59,599 nt of DNA from Bacteroidota bacterium (GCA_023433345.1 JAEZDA010000014.1:1-59599), one strand, 5' to 3'; numbered from the stretch's first letter, positions 15,619-24,376 are shown. The notes: generated by a model not told the origin, from the letters alone. Program-made: numbers and translations.

Positions 15619-16278
15619 TTAGTTATATACTTCGGGCCCTATAAACTTTGCTTTAATATTCTTTATTTTCTTCCCATCCTGGTATAATCCAAGATTCACC
15701 TCGGTCTTCCAGTTTGAAACTTCATCTCTTTTCATTATGAGAAAGAATTGCAACATCGTATAATCGTCCTTCTTTATAATTTTGTCATTGCTTATCATTT
15801 GAAGTTCACCCTTGTTTCCTTCAAGTCTCACGTCAACAGGAACGTCTTTGTAGGTTTTATTCACGAGTTTCAAATTATACAGGTTACTTATTCTCCCGTC
15901 AGGAAGCGAATTGTAAGCAACCCCTACAGTGCGCATCAGTCGCGCATCAATATCGGTTCTCGATACGAGGAGAAAACCCAGAAAACCGATCAGCGCCACC
16001 AACAATAAGGAATATGCGCGCACTCTTTTGGTAAACTTCAAACTTATTCCCTCCCGGATGGTATTTTCAGACGCATACCTGATCAGCCCGGTCGGCCGAT
16101 TCAGACTTACCATTATTGCATCACAAGCATCCATGCATGCAGTACAATTAATACACTCCAGTTGAGTTCCATTTCTTATGTCAATACCGGTAGGGCATAC
16201 ACGAACACAGGCAAAGCAATCAATACAATCACCTAAATCAATTTCCCCGTTACGCACTATGTTATCTGCAGCTTCCAT
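15619..16278 (-). CDS. ccoG: CcoG C-terminal half: ferredoxin-like and Ig-like domains (gene split by frameshift)
   Basis: 219 aa frame beginning at an ATG 8 nt after the stop of the N-terminal half. It contains the 2x[4Fe-4S]-type cluster region 'CIDCFACVRVCPTGIDIRNG' and 'ECINCTACMDACD', a membrane helix ('AYSLLLVALIGFLGFLLVS') and the C-terminal beta domain of CcoG. This frame stays open upstream of the ATG, through the last codons of the other half, and is shifted by -1 relative to it. CcoG is normally one protein of about 470-490 aa. The break falls in the variable linker, so either one base has been lost or the protein is made as two chains. Confidence 0.85.
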   Translation of the reverse strand: MEAADNIVRNGEIDLGDCIDCFACVRVCPTGIDIRNGTQLECINCTACMDACDAIMVSLNRPTGLIRYASENTIREGISLKFTKRVRAYSLLLVALIGFLGFLLVSRTDIDARLMRTVGVAYNSLPDGRISNLYNLKLVNKTYKDVPVDVRLEGNKGELQMISNDKIIKKDDYTMLQFFLIMKRDEVSNWKTEVNLGLYQDGKKIKNIKAKFIGPEVYN

Positions 16279-16286
16279 CTCTGAGG

Positions 16287-17102
16287 TTAGGCTTGTTTGA
16301 TATCTGTGGTTTCAACTTTACCTTCACCGCCTAATGGCTTCTTCACTTTGCCGCGCGGATCTCCCCGCTTGTAATCGTATGCAACTACTATAGAATTTTT
16401 ATCCAACAAAACACCCTGAAGTCTGCCATAGGGGCAAACAACAATACAAACCTGCTCCCGAAACCACCAATAAACGCAGAAGAAAACCGTTGAAAATGCA
16501 ACTAGTGAAAGAAAGGTTCCGAGATGCGATGCGGGAGAACTTATATATTTTATCAGGTCATCCATTCCAATGATATATGCCAGGAAGAAATTCGATATGA
16601 GGAAAGAAATAATGTAGAACGCAATGAATTTGGCAGTTCGCTTCCTGATCTTCTCTGCGTTCCATGGCATTTTCTTTAGCAGCTTCTGCCGGGTAAAATC
16701 ACCATCTATCCAGTATTCGACCTTCCTGAACACCATTTCCATGAAAACTGTTTGAGGGCACGCCCATCCGCAGAATGCGCGACCAAAAACCGCAGTAAAC
16801 AAAATGATAAACACAATAAACGTTAGCATGCCAAGGCCGAAAATGAAAAAATCCTGGGGCCAGAAAACCATTCCGAATAAGATAAACTTCCTTTCAAAAA
16901 TGTTGAACATGAACAGGGGGTGGTCCTGGTATTTGATAAAAGGCAAGGTGAAGAAAATTACAAGGTAAGCCAGGCTGAACCAGGTACGGAGCCGATAGTA
17001 TCTGCCCTTTGGTTTTTTAGGGAAGATAAAATTGCGTTTACCCTCACTCGTTATAGTAGCGACAGAATCCCGGAAGCTTCCCTGTAATTCTTGTATTGCC
17101 AT
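16287..17102 (-). CDS. ccoG: CcoG N-terminal half: polytopic membrane part (gene split by frameshift)
   Basis: 271 aa from the ATG at 17102 (a TTG at 17108 overlaps the ccoP stop). Several membrane helices carry 'GRAFCGWACPQTVFMEMVFRKVEYWIDGD' and 'CIVVCPYGRLQGVLLDKNSIVVAYDYKRGDPRGK', both hallmarks of CcoG/RdxA. CcoG reduces Cu(II) for delivery to cbb3 oxidase. After 'DPRGK' the expected run into the CxxCxxC ferredoxin motif is replaced by about 20 linker residues and TAA; the rest of the protein is in the next frame (15619-16278). Confidence 0.88.
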   Translation of the reverse strand: MAIQELQGSFRDSVATITSEGKRNFIFPKKPKGRYYRLRTWFSLAYLVIFFTLPFIKYQDHPLFMFNIFERKFILFGMVFWPQDFFIFGLGMLTFIVFIILFTAVFGRAFCGWACPQTVFMEMVFRKVEYWIDGDFTRQKLLKKMPWNAEKIRKRTAKFIAFYIISFLISNFFLAYIIGMDDLIKYISSPASHLGTFLSLVAFSTVFFCVYWWFREQVCIVVCPYGRLQGVLLDKNSIVVAYDYKRGDPRGKVKKPLGGEGKVETTDIKQA

Positions 17103-17104
17103 AA

Positions 17105-18238
17105 TCAAATTCCCTTTTCGGCAGGAACATTATCTTTCGGAGCGGTTGAATCCGCCGCAGCCGGTGTATCGTTATAAAGATCACCCTGAGGAAGCTTTGC
17201 GTTAGGTGGATTGGTTCCTTCCATTGATTTAATATATCCTGCCAGTTGAACTATCTCCTTAGGAGAGAAGTTTTTTTCCCAAGCCTGCATTCCTTTGTCA
17301 GGATACCCATGTTTAATGGACATGTAAACGCCCGTCAGGGATCCTTTGTGCAGCCAATATTTGTCGGTTAAGTTTGGGCCAGCGCCGCCTTCCAATTGTT
17401 TACCATGACAACTCCAGCAACTCGCATTGTATATTGATGCCCCAGCTGCGAGGCCGGCCGCATCGGGCATTTCTAAATTAGATTCATCAATTCTTCCCGG
17501 GTCTTTTTCCTGGAATGCCTGAACTTGTGCTGCAGCCCTTTCCATCTCATAAACATATTCCTGGTGCGGATCCTTCCCGGAACCTAAAACGTGAAAGTGA
17601 AACATGTATATCACGGACGCAACAATAGTTATATAAAACCCATACTTCCACCATGGCGGTAGAGAATTATCAAGTTCGCGTATTCCATCATAATCATGAT
17701 CGATGAGTATATCCTTCTCCCGTTCTACCGGAACAGCCTTGGTAAATATTTTGTTGTCAACCTTACGCCACCACGCTTTTAAGCTGCTTTCTTTTCCCTG
17801 CATTTCAGGTTGCAGTTCCACGCGAATTCGCCTTATCATAAAAACAAGAAAAGCAATTGTAACAAACTCGATGAACAGAACTGCAACGAAAAACCAAAAG
17901 GAAGTAGCCGACAAGCCTCCGTAATTTGAGCTTGCGGCTACAACCTTTGCATCCTGTCCAAATGAAAAAGATCCTGACATCACAAATAGTGCAAGCAGGG
18001 TTAAGGGTAAAACGGTCTTTCTCTTTTTTATCATCTCATTTATAAGGGTTACCAATACATTGCTCAGTCCCCAGATAACGAAGGCAAGAATTAAGGCGAT
18101 AGCAACAAATACAAAAGCAACTGCATTATAGGATGGTTCCGTTCTGGCGGCCTCCGTGGTTTGCGCGATCGCCTGTGGTACAATCGCAAAGGCGACAAGT
18201 ACCATCAAAACTTTTTTTAAATAATATTTTAAACTCAT
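17105..18238 (-). CDS. ccoP: cbb3 cytochrome c oxidase subunit III, CcoP (one haem c)
   Basis: 377 aa. An N-terminal signal-like segment and three hydrophobic helices precede the CcoP N-terminal domain ('YDGIRELDNSLPPWWKYGFYITIVASVIYMFHF'). One c-type haem site CWSCH is at 274-278 with a likely axial Met at 317 ('DKGMQAWEKNF'). Proteobacterial CcoP has two haems; a single-haem form is common in Bacteroidota. CcoP takes electrons from periplasmic donors and passes them to CcoO/CcoN. The stop overlaps the start region of ccoG. Confidence 0.92.
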   Translation of the reverse strand: MSLKYYLKKVLMVLVAFAIVPQAIAQTTEAARTEPSYNAVAFVFVAIALILAFVIWGLSNVLVTLINEMIKKRKTVLPLTLLALFVMSGSFSFGQDAKVVAASSNYGGLSATSFWFFVAVLFIEFVTIAFLVFMIRRIRVELQPEMQGKESSLKAWWRKVDNKIFTKAVPVEREKDILIDHDYDGIRELDNSLPPWWKYGFYITIVASVIYMFHFHVLGSGKDPHQEYVYEMERAAAQVQAFQEKDPGRIDESNLEMPDAAGLAAGASIYNASCWSCHGKQLEGGAGPNLTDKYWLHKGSLTGVYMSIKHGYPDKGMQAWEKNFSPKEIVQLAGYIKSMEGTNPPNAKLPQGDLYNDTPAAADSTAPKDNVPAEKGI

Positions 18239-18247
18239 AAATGCGAT

Positions 18248-18439
18248 TTAATTGTCATGAGCGGAGTTATCGTCGCTGGTTAATGGAATGCATGATATTT
18301 CTTTTATACTCTTCTTATCCAGCCTTACTACATACACAAGCAATGCAACAAAAAACAGGAAGAATACTAATAGTGAGAAGATCGGATAGAAAGCTGCATC
18401 CGTCATTGTTTCGGTGTATTGTTTTATAAACTTGAACAT
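18248..18439 (-). CDS. ccoQ: CcoQ-like small membrane subunit
   Basis: 63 aa from the ATG at 18439, one nt after the ccoNO stop. One membrane helix ('FYPIFSLLVFFLFFVALLVYVVRLDKK') then a short charged tail ending in DDNSAHDN. Size, single helix and position between ccoO and ccoP match CcoQ, which stabilises the cbb3 complex. Sequence conservation of CcoQ is low, so the call depends on context. Confidence 0.82.
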   Translation of the reverse strand: MFKFIKQYTETMTDAAFYPIFSLLVFFLFFVALLVYVVRLDKKSIKEISCIPLTSDDNSAHDN

Positions 18440-18440
18440 A

Positions 18441-20564
18441 CTATTGAGGATTTTGGTGACCGATATCTGAACCAAGTCTTTGCATATAGGCTATAAGAGC
18501 GATTACCTCTTTGTGCGGCGCGATCCTGATACTATCTGCCAGGAGGCTGGATGAAATAGATGAAGCCTGCTCCATAAGAACTCCATTCGCTCTGCTGTCG
18601 AATCCATCAGGATAGGGAACACCTAATTTTTGCATTGCCCGAATTTTAGCTGGTGTTGTAGTAGTATCCAGGTTTTTGCTCAGCATGAATTCATATGGCG
18701 GCATTATAGAACCTTCGCTCATTGATGAGGGCTCACGGAAATGCCTGAAATGCCATGCATTTGATTTCTTTAAATTTCCTGTTCCTTCCCGTGCAAGATC
18801 CGGCCCTGTTCGCTTACTTCCCCACTGAAAAGGATGATCGTAAACAAATTCACCAGCTTTGGAATATTCACCGTACCGTTCAGTTTCGCTCCTGAATGGC
18901 CTGATCATTTGCGAGTGGCATGTATAACAGCCTTCACGAACGTAGAGATCACGCCCCTGCAATTCAAGTGGTGTATAAGGTTTAACGCTGCTTATTGTAG
19001 GAATGTTCGATTTTACAAGAAACGTTGGCATGAATTCTACCACGCCGCCTATCAGAATCACTATCAATGATAACACGAGAAGTTGTACCGGCCTGCGTTC
19101 AATTTTTCTATGCCAATGCTCTCCTTTGTGAGATGAAACCATCTTCGCCAATGGTGCGGCCTCTGCAGCCTCGTTTGCAACCAACTTACCGGCCCGCACA
19201 GTGCGGTATAAATTATAAAGCATTATCAGCGCACCAAGGAGATAAAGCGTACCTCCTAATGACCGCATTGCATAAAACGGTTTTAAATAGGTGACGGTTT
19301 CCAGGAAAGAATATTTGAGCTGACCGCTCTCGGTGAACTGCTTCCACATGCTGCTTTGAGTGAAGCCTGCCCAATATAACGGTACCGCGTAAAAGATTAT
19401 GCCAAGGGTTGCCAGCCAGAAATGCGTGCTTGCAAGTTTCTTCGAGTGCAATGGTGTGCTGAATATTTTTGGAATGAGCCAGTAAAGGATCCCGAATGTT
19501 AACATGCCATTCCAACCAAGGCCTCCAACATGCACATGCGCCACGATCCAGTCAGTGTAATGGCTTATTGCACTGACAGATTTAAGAGATAGCATCGGGC
19601 CTTCAAAAGTAGCCATGCCATAGGCTGTTACCGCAACAACCATAAACTTCAAAATCACATCATCACGAACCTTATCCCATGCACCGCGCAATGTGAGCAA
19701 ACCATTGATCATTCCTCCCCAACTGGGAAACAATAACATCACGCTGAAAACAACGCCGAGAGATTGTGCCCAGTTAGGAAGCGCAGTATACAGGAGGTGG
19801 TGTGGCCCCGCCCATATATACAGGAATATGAGCGACCAGAAGTGAATGATGCTGAGCTTATACGAATAAACCGGACGGTTAGCAGCCTTCGGTAAATAGT
19901 AATACATCAAGCCCAGGTAAGGTGTCGTTAGAAAGAAAGCAACGGCGTTATGCCCGTACCACCATTGAACAAGTGCATCTTGAACACCGGCATACCAGGA
20001 ATAGCTTTTAAGGAAGGTAACAGGAATTTCAAAGGAATTAACAATATGAAGAACCGCAACGGTTACAAAAGTGGCAATGTAGAACCATATAGCTACATAA
20101 AGATGGCGTTCGCGGCGTTTAAGGATCGTACCAAACATATTCCATCCAAAAACAACCCACATTAATGTGATCGCAATATCTATCGGCCATTCAAGTTCTG
20201 CATACTCTTTACCACTGGTTGCCCCAAGAGGAAGAGTGATGGCAGCGGCCACTATAATAAGTTGCCATCCCCAGAAATGTATCTTGCTTAATACATCACT
20301 ATACATTCTCGCTTTGCAAAGACGCTGAAGAGAATAATATACACCGAAAAAAATACCATTACCAACAAATGCAAAGATCACAGCATTGGTATGCAGCGGA
20401 CGCAGCCGGCCGAAGGATCCGTACTGAGTAATATTCAGGGATGGGAATACCAATTGCAGAGAAACCCACAATCCGGCAAGCATACCCACCACGCCCCATA
20501 TCATTGTGGCATATGCGAAATTTTTTACAATTCTGTTATCGTAGTAAAATTTTTCAACCTGCAT
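18441..20564 (-). CDS. ccoNO: cbb3 cytochrome c oxidase, fused catalytic subunit CcoN and cytochrome c subunit CcoO
   Basis: 707 aa. Residues 1 to about 470 are CcoN with 12 helices and the haem-copper motifs 'RPLHTNAVIFAFVGNGIF', 'QWWYGHNAVAFFLTTPYLGLMYYYLP', 'HFWSLIFLYIWAGPHHLLYT' and 'DWIVAHVHVGGLGWNG'. A linker helix follows ('LLVLSLIVILIGGVVEFMP'), then CcoO: 'GRDLYVREGCYTCHSQMIRPFRSE' with CxxCH at 546-550 and 'GPDLAREG'. The fusion is frequent in Bacteroidota. The complex reduces O2 to water at very low O2 and pumps protons. Confidence 0.95.
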   Translation of the reverse strand: MQVEKFYYDNRIVKNFAYATMIWGVVGMLAGLWVSLQLVFPSLNITQYGSFGRLRPLHTNAVIFAFVGNGIFFGVYYSLQRLCKARMYSDVLSKIHFWGWQLIIVAAAITLPLGATSGKEYAELEWPIDIAITLMWVVFGWNMFGTILKRRERHLYVAIWFYIATFVTVAVLHIVNSFEIPVTFLKSYSWYAGVQDALVQWWYGHNAVAFFLTTPYLGLMYYYLPKAANRPVYSYKLSIIHFWSLIFLYIWAGPHHLLYTALPNWAQSLGVVFSVMLLFPSWGGMINGLLTLRGAWDKVRDDVILKFMVVAVTAYGMATFEGPMLSLKSVSAISHYTDWIVAHVHVGGLGWNGMLTFGILYWLIPKIFSTPLHSKKLASTHFWLATLGIIFYAVPLYWAGFTQSSMWKQFTESGQLKYSFLETVTYLKPFYAMRSLGGTLYLLGALIMLYNLYRTVRAGKLVANEAAEAAPLAKMVSSHKGEHWHRKIERRPVQLLVLSLIVILIGGVVEFMPTFLVKSNIPTISSVKPYTPLELQGRDLYVREGCYTCHSQMIRPFRSETERYGEYSKAGEFVYDHPFQWGSKRTGPDLAREGTGNLKKSNAWHFRHFREPSSMSEGSIMPPYEFMLSKNLDTTTTPAKIRAMQKLGVPYPDGFDSRANGVLMEQASSISSSLLADSIRIAPHKEVIALIAYMQRLGSDIGHQNPQ

Positions 20565-20574
20565 CTTTATACTA

Positions 20575-20742
20575 TTAATTTTTTTCCTGGGTTTCTACAG
20601 TTGTCTCGTTCTCGAACAGCATTCTTACCGAAGGCGTATAATCATCATCATACTGGCCTGCCCTTACATTCCAGAAGAATAGGATAAGGAAGGCGCCTGC
20701 GATGATCATGCTGATTGCTATAAGAATAAAAAGTACGCTCAC
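20575..20742 (-). CDS. ccoS: CcoS, cbb3 oxidase assembly protein
   Basis: 55 aa starting at GTG (20742), no ATG available in frame: MSVLFILIAISMIIAGAFLI, then 'LFFWNVRAGQYDDDYTPSVRML'. The 'FxWxVRxGQYDD' stretch is the CcoS signature (the protein is needed for cofactor insertion into CcoN). It lies 10 nt upstream of ccoNO and about 80 nt after ccoI, in the same operon. Too short for most gene finders' default cut-offs. Confidence 0.9.
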   Translation of the reverse strand: MSVLFILIAISMIIAGAFLILFFWNVRAGQYDDDYTPSVRMLFENETTVETQEKN

Positions 20743-20821
20743 ATCTTTGTTTGAGGAGTCAAAAGTAAAATGGGGAAAAGAAGCAGGGAATGATGGGAGT
20801 CAAAGGCACTTATGACTTCAA

Positions 20822-23005
20822 TCACTTTAATAAACCGCTTCTTTTAGCATTCCATGCGCACAACAAACCGGCAAGGGCAACAATTGAAATGGAACTCGCG
20901 GGCATAAGTATGGCTGCAACAAGCGGAGACAGCTTTGCCTGCATGGCGAAGGACAGTCCAACAATATTATACAGTATGGAAAGCGTAAATCCAATACTGA
21001 TCATTCTTTTCGCCGACCGGCTATAATCAAGGAAAGACTTTAGTGAAGTAACGCGGCTTCCGTCAAGAATACCGTCACTTGCCGGCGTGAACCGGGCTGA
21101 TTCATCACTTACAGCGAATGCTACATCGCTTTGTTTCAACGCCCCGGCATCATTCAACCCGTCTCCCACCATCAATACCTTTTTGTTTTCACCTTGCAGT
21201 TTTTGAATATAGGCCAGCTTATCCTGCGGAGTTGCGTGAAAATGTGTAATAAGATCATTTCCAAAATACCGGCTAAGCCTGCTCTGCTCTGCAGCATTGT
21301 CGCCTGACAACATATGAATTTCATATCCTGCATTGCTGAGGCTCCATATCATACGCTTAAACCCCGCACGATATTTATTGCGCATCTCAAAAAAGCCTTT
21401 GCCTTTCCCGTCTATGTTTACATATACACGGGCGCCATCCGCAAAGCCGTTATCATCAAAACCTCCCGCAAATGAAGGCGCACCTATCCGAAGAAGTTTA
21501 TTATTTACTTTAGCTACAAGACCCTGACCACTATATTCCGCGAAATCGTTCAACTCAAGGCGGGTATCGGTATCATCTGTGATGCTATTTGAAACCTGAA
21601 CACTAAGTATATGTGATGATTGTGAAGTAAGCCTTTTTACGCTCGCTTCCTCTAACTTCGATAATCTTTCACCCATGAACCGAACCTCGCCTGTCATGCT
21701 TTCTGTAACCGTTCCTGTTTTATCAAACACGATCGTGTTAACTCCCGCCAGTTTTTCGATCACGAGGGAATTTTTAAGATATAATTTGCCGCGACCAAAA
21801 TAACGGAGCATTCCTCCAAAAGTAAATGTAGAAGAAAGCAGCAAAGAGCACGGGCAGGCAACTATCAGCATTGCGGTGACAGCCGGGAAAATCTTGGACG
21901 GATCATTAAAGAACCAAAAAATGCCCGTAAGAAAGGTAAGAGAAAGTAAAACAATTGTGAAATACCGGCTCCATGGGTGAACGAATGATTCGCTTCTATC
22001 CTCTTTACTTTTAAATATTTCATTATTCCACAAGCCGGTAATGTAGCTTTGCGACGGAGCTTTTATCACTTTCAGCATCACTCTTCCTGCTTTCTGCTTA
22101 CCTCCGGCGTACAAAATATCGCCCGGCTTCCGGGTCACAGGGCTATTCTCCCCCGTTACGAAACTGTAATCTATCAAAGCTTCACCATCCTCAAGAACAG
22201 AATCTGCAGGCAGCATTTCTTCCGCTCTTAACACTACTGTATCCCCTACCTCGAGCTTTGTAACAGGGATGTTCATCTCTTTCCCGTTCCTACTAACGGT
22301 AACGCCTAGTGGAAAATAAGACTGATAGTCCCGGTCGAACGCTATTGCATTGTTTGTTTTCGCCTGGAACCATCTTCCTACAAGCATAAAGAAAATTATT
22401 CCCGATCCCGAGTCAAGAAATCCCGCACCGGTGCCAGTAATGATCTCATAATAGCTTCTGCCAAAGGTCATCAAAACTGCAAGGGCTATGGGCACATCAA
22501 TGTTCAGATGTTTTTGACGTAATCCTTTAAACGCGGAAACAAAAATAGAAGAGGCTCCAACGAACAAAACGGGAAGTGAAAGTGCGAAGATCAACCATGT
22601 AAAAGTTTCCTGCAAGCCTGCCTCAATAATTCTACCCGAGGAAAAATATTCAGGAAAGCTTAGCATCATAATATTTGAGAAACAAAATCCCGACAACCCA
22701 AGATGAAATATTCTCTTCCTGTTGCCATGTTTATCTTCTTTTGGTTTTGCTTCCTGCATATTTATTGTGGGCTCATATCCAACAAAGGCCAGCAGTTCTA
22801 CCACAGAGCGCAAAGAAATTTTTCCGGGATCAAATGATATGAAAACCTCCTTCTTGTAAAAGTTCACTGTACTTTGAATGATTCCTTCTTCTATGCGATG
22901 GAGATTTTCCAAAAGATAAATACATGATGAACAATGAACCTGAGGCAATTCAAATAATACATTTATCTGGGAATCACTTCTGAAACGGGCAAGGCGGTTG
23001 ATCAC
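20822..23005 (-). CDS. ccoI: CcoI/FixI-type copper-translocating P-type ATPase (first conventional start)
   Basis: 727 aa from a GTG at 23005. Visible in order: metal-binding domain with 'LPQVHCSSCIYLLENLHRIEEGI', eight membrane helices, A-domain TGEN, the copper-site CPC ('MLIVACPCSLLLSS'), DKTGT phosphorylation site, HP-equivalent region and 'MVGDGLNDAGALKQSDVAFAV'. It exports Cu(I) for cbb3 oxidase assembly. The reading frame continues 5' of the GTG for 78 codons that encode the family's usual N-terminal cysteine-rich domain, but with no ATG, GTG or TTG (see 23006-23239). Confidence 0.9.
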   Translation of the reverse strand: MINRLARFRSDSQINVLFELPQVHCSSCIYLLENLHRIEEGIIQSTVNFYKKEVFISFDPGKISLRSVVELLAFVGYEPTINMQEAKPKEDKHGNRKRIFHLGLSGFCFSNIMMLSFPEYFSSGRIIEAGLQETFTWLIFALSLPVLFVGASSIFVSAFKGLRQKHLNIDVPIALAVLMTFGRSYYEIITGTGAGFLDSGSGIIFFMLVGRWFQAKTNNAIAFDRDYQSYFPLGVTVSRNGKEMNIPVTKLEVGDTVVLRAEEMLPADSVLEDGEALIDYSFVTGENSPVTRKPGDILYAGGKQKAGRVMLKVIKAPSQSYITGLWNNEIFKSKEDRSESFVHPWSRYFTIVLLSLTFLTGIFWFFNDPSKIFPAVTAMLIVACPCSLLLSSTFTFGGMLRYFGRGKLYLKNSLVIEKLAGVNTIVFDKTGTVTESMTGEVRFMGERLSKLEEASVKRLTSQSSHILSVQVSNSITDDTDTRLELNDFAEYSGQGLVAKVNNKLLRIGAPSFAGGFDDNGFADGARVYVNIDGKGKGFFEMRNKYRAGFKRMIWSLSNAGYEIHMLSGDNAAEQSRLSRYFGNDLITHFHATPQDKLAYIQKLQGENKKVLMVGDGLNDAGALKQSDVAFAVSDESARFTPASDGILDGSRVTSLKSFLDYSRSAKRMISIGFTLSILYNIVGLSFAMQAKLSPLVAAILMPASSISIVALAGLLCAWNAKRSGLLK

Positions 23006-23239
23006 CGATTCATCATCCAGGTAGGCAAAATTTCCGGAAATAAATTTGCCCCTGGCCTTTATGCCCGGGTTCTTATCGAATTTATAATAGGCGCAGAGAT
23101 TGTTTTCGTCAAGAAGAAGAAAAACCTGCCTGCATCCTCCGCAGCAGAAAGAATGCTCTCTAACAGTAATGGTTCCGTTGCAAGGATCACCGCAATGGAA
23201 GCACCGTATCTTTTCCGGGGTTTCGATATAGCTTGATTT
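23006..23239 (-). other. In-frame 5' extension of ccoI encoding the missing Cys-rich domain, without a standard start codon
   Basis: The frame is open back to a TAA at 23240-23242 and encodes 'CFHCGDPCNGTITV', 'EHSFCCGGCRQVFLLLDENNLCAYYKF', 'DKNPGIKARG', which is the N-terminal zinc/metal-binding domain found in FixI/CcoI proteins. Only ATC (23227), ATA and similar codons are available as starts. The promoter just upstream places transcription start near 23245, so the domain would be transcribed. Either translation begins at a rare start codon, or a mutation or base-calling error has removed it. Confidence 0.75.
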
Positions 23240-23248
23240 TTATTTGCG

Positions 23249-23277
23249 CAAACTTAGGTTCCGGTTCCTGTGTACAA
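23249..23277 (-). promoter_or_regulatory. Promoter of the ccoI-led cbb3 operon
   Basis: On the minus strand TTG (23277-23275) and TAAGTTTG (23256-23249) are 18 nt apart, fitting the Bacteroidota consensus. The predicted start is near 23245, a few nt from the in-frame stop that precedes the ccoI extension. Confidence 0.55.
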
Positions 23278-23335
23278 GATGAGGTGTGTCAATCAGGCTC
23301 ATGATTCTGCGCAGACCGGCATTCAAGGAAGGTGA

Positions 23336-23349
23336 ATGACAAGGATCAT
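23336..23349. promoter_or_regulatory. Possible Crp/Fnr-type operator between ccoI and the fasciclin gene
   Basis: ATGA-CAAGGA-TCAT is a perfect 4+4 inverted repeat with the TGA-N6-TCA geometry of Crp/Fnr sites. It resembles the site at 42256 next to the nos operon. It lies about 97 nt upstream of the predicted ccoI start, and about 90 nt upstream of the fasciclin ATG. A match of this size can occur by chance. Confidence 0.3.
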
Positions 23350-23372
23350 ATTAAATATACTGTGAGGATGAC

Positions 23373-23388
23373 CTGTGTCATTGCACAG
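23373..23388. promoter_or_regulatory. Palindrome CTGTG-N6-CACAG upstream of the fasciclin gene
   Basis: A 5+5 perfect inverted repeat with a 6-nt centre, 50 nt before the ATG at 23438. The spacing differs from a canonical Crp site (TGTGA-N6-TCACA), so the binding factor is unclear. Confidence 0.3.
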
Positions 23389-23437
23389 TTAGTTGCCTGT
23401 TCAGATCTTTCCACTTTAAAACCAAACAGCAATTAAT

Positions 23438-24010
23438 ATGAAAAGGAAGATACAAAACGCGATTTCAGCAATGATACTATTGTTTGTCGTTTCATGCAAT
23501 CAATCTTCTACTGAAAAGCCGTCAGACAGCACTGCCCAGGTAAACGAATCTTCAACAATTGCCGCAGGGCAAAGCGGCGTAGTAGATGATCAATCCGCAA
23601 AGAATGTAGTTCAAATCGCGGCGGGAAGTAAGGATCATACCACTCTTGTAGCTGCCGTAAAGGCCGGGGAGTTAGTTGATGCATTGAGCAATGCCGGCCC
23701 TTTCACCGTGTTTGCACCTACTAATGCTGCCTTCGACAAATTGCCGGCCGGTACTGTAGATGATCTCCTTAAACCGGCAAAAAAAGAGGATCTCAGGGAT
23801 ATCCTGCAATATCATGTTTCATTGGGCGTGTTTAAATTAGAAGCACTGCAGGATGGACAAGTACTTGGGCAGGTGAACGGCGGCAATGCAACCATCCATA
23901 TCAAGGACGGGAAAACTTTTATCAACGACGCACAAATAGTTGCATCGATACCAGCATCAAATGGAATAGTGCATGTTATAGATGGAGTGATACTTCCTTC
24001 GGCAAAATAG
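23438..24010 (+). CDS. Fasciclin (FAS1) domain lipoprotein
   Basis: 190 aa. Lipoprotein signal ending at 'LLFVVSCNQ', a Ser/Thr-rich spacer, then one FAS1 domain with both conserved boxes: 'GPFTVFAPTNAAFDKLPAGTVDDLL' and 'LQYHVSLGVF ... NGIVHVIDGVILPS'. FAS1 proteins mediate adhesion or ligand binding on the surface. It diverges from the cbb3 operon, and similar small FAS1 lipoproteins often neighbour respiratory genes in Bacteroidota; its role there is unknown. Confidence 0.9.
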   Translation: MKRKIQNAISAMILLFVVSCNQSSTEKPSDSTAQVNESSTIAAGQSGVVDDQSAKNVVQIAAGSKDHTTLVAAVKAGELVDALSNAGPFTVFAPTNAAFDKLPAGTVDDLLKPAKKEDLRDILQYHVSLGVFKLEALQDGQVLGQVNGGNATIHIKDGKTFINDAQIVASIPASNGIVHVIDGVILPSAK

Positions 24011-24080
24011 CTAACACCCACAGGGTAGTAACATGCGTATTTACCCAACGCATTTTTAAACTACCCTGCTTTCCATTCTT

Positions 24081-24123
24081 CCCGCTTGTCAATTACATTG
24101 ACGTAGCGGGATTTTTTATTTTT
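24081..24123 (+). terminator. Rho-independent terminator of the fasciclin gene
   Basis: CCCGCT-T-GTCAAT-TAC-ATTGAC-GT-AGCGGG forms a 12-bp stem with a small internal loop, followed by ATTTTTTATTTTT. The T-tract overlaps the end of the convergent SemiSWEET gene, whose own 3' end may use the same hairpin. Confidence 0.8.
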
Positions 24124-24376
24124 CCCGGTACTTAAAACGCAGAATGATCATTATAATATTGATGGCAAGTGATATAGAGTTTGCAAGGATAATTGGAAGG
24201 TCATCGCGGGCAATGCCATAATATATCCATAAGGTTATGCCTGAAATCAATACGATCAACATTAATAGAGAAACATCTTCAGCCTTCTTTTCCTTATAAG
24301 TTTTTATAACCTGGGGCAACATCGATATTGCCGTAAGCATACCTGCAACTAAACCGATCAGGGAAGTGATATTCAT
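24116..24376 (-). CDS. SemiSWEET sugar transporter (PQ-loop, three helices)
   Basis: 86 aa from the ATG at 24376 (longer frames would need a TTG). One triple-helix bundle: 'IGLVAGMLTAISMLPQVIKTYKEKKAEDVSLLMLIVLISGITLWIYYGIARDDLPIILANSISLAINIIMIILRFKY'. The PQ motif in helix 1 and the Trp-x3-Gly and Asn pocket residues are those of bacterial SemiSWEETs, which work as dimers to move sugars across the inner membrane. Confidence 0.88.
   Translation of the reverse strand: MNITSLIGLVAGMLTAISMLPQVIKTYKEKKAEDVSLLMLIVLISGITLWIYYGIARDDLPIILANSISLAINIIMIILRFKYREK

Noticed and set aside
16270..16320. Programmed -1 frameshift to join the two ccoG halves
   Set aside because: No X-XXY-YYZ slippery heptamer in the right frame and no downstream pseudoknot or stem is visible, so a mutation, sequence error or true split is more likely.
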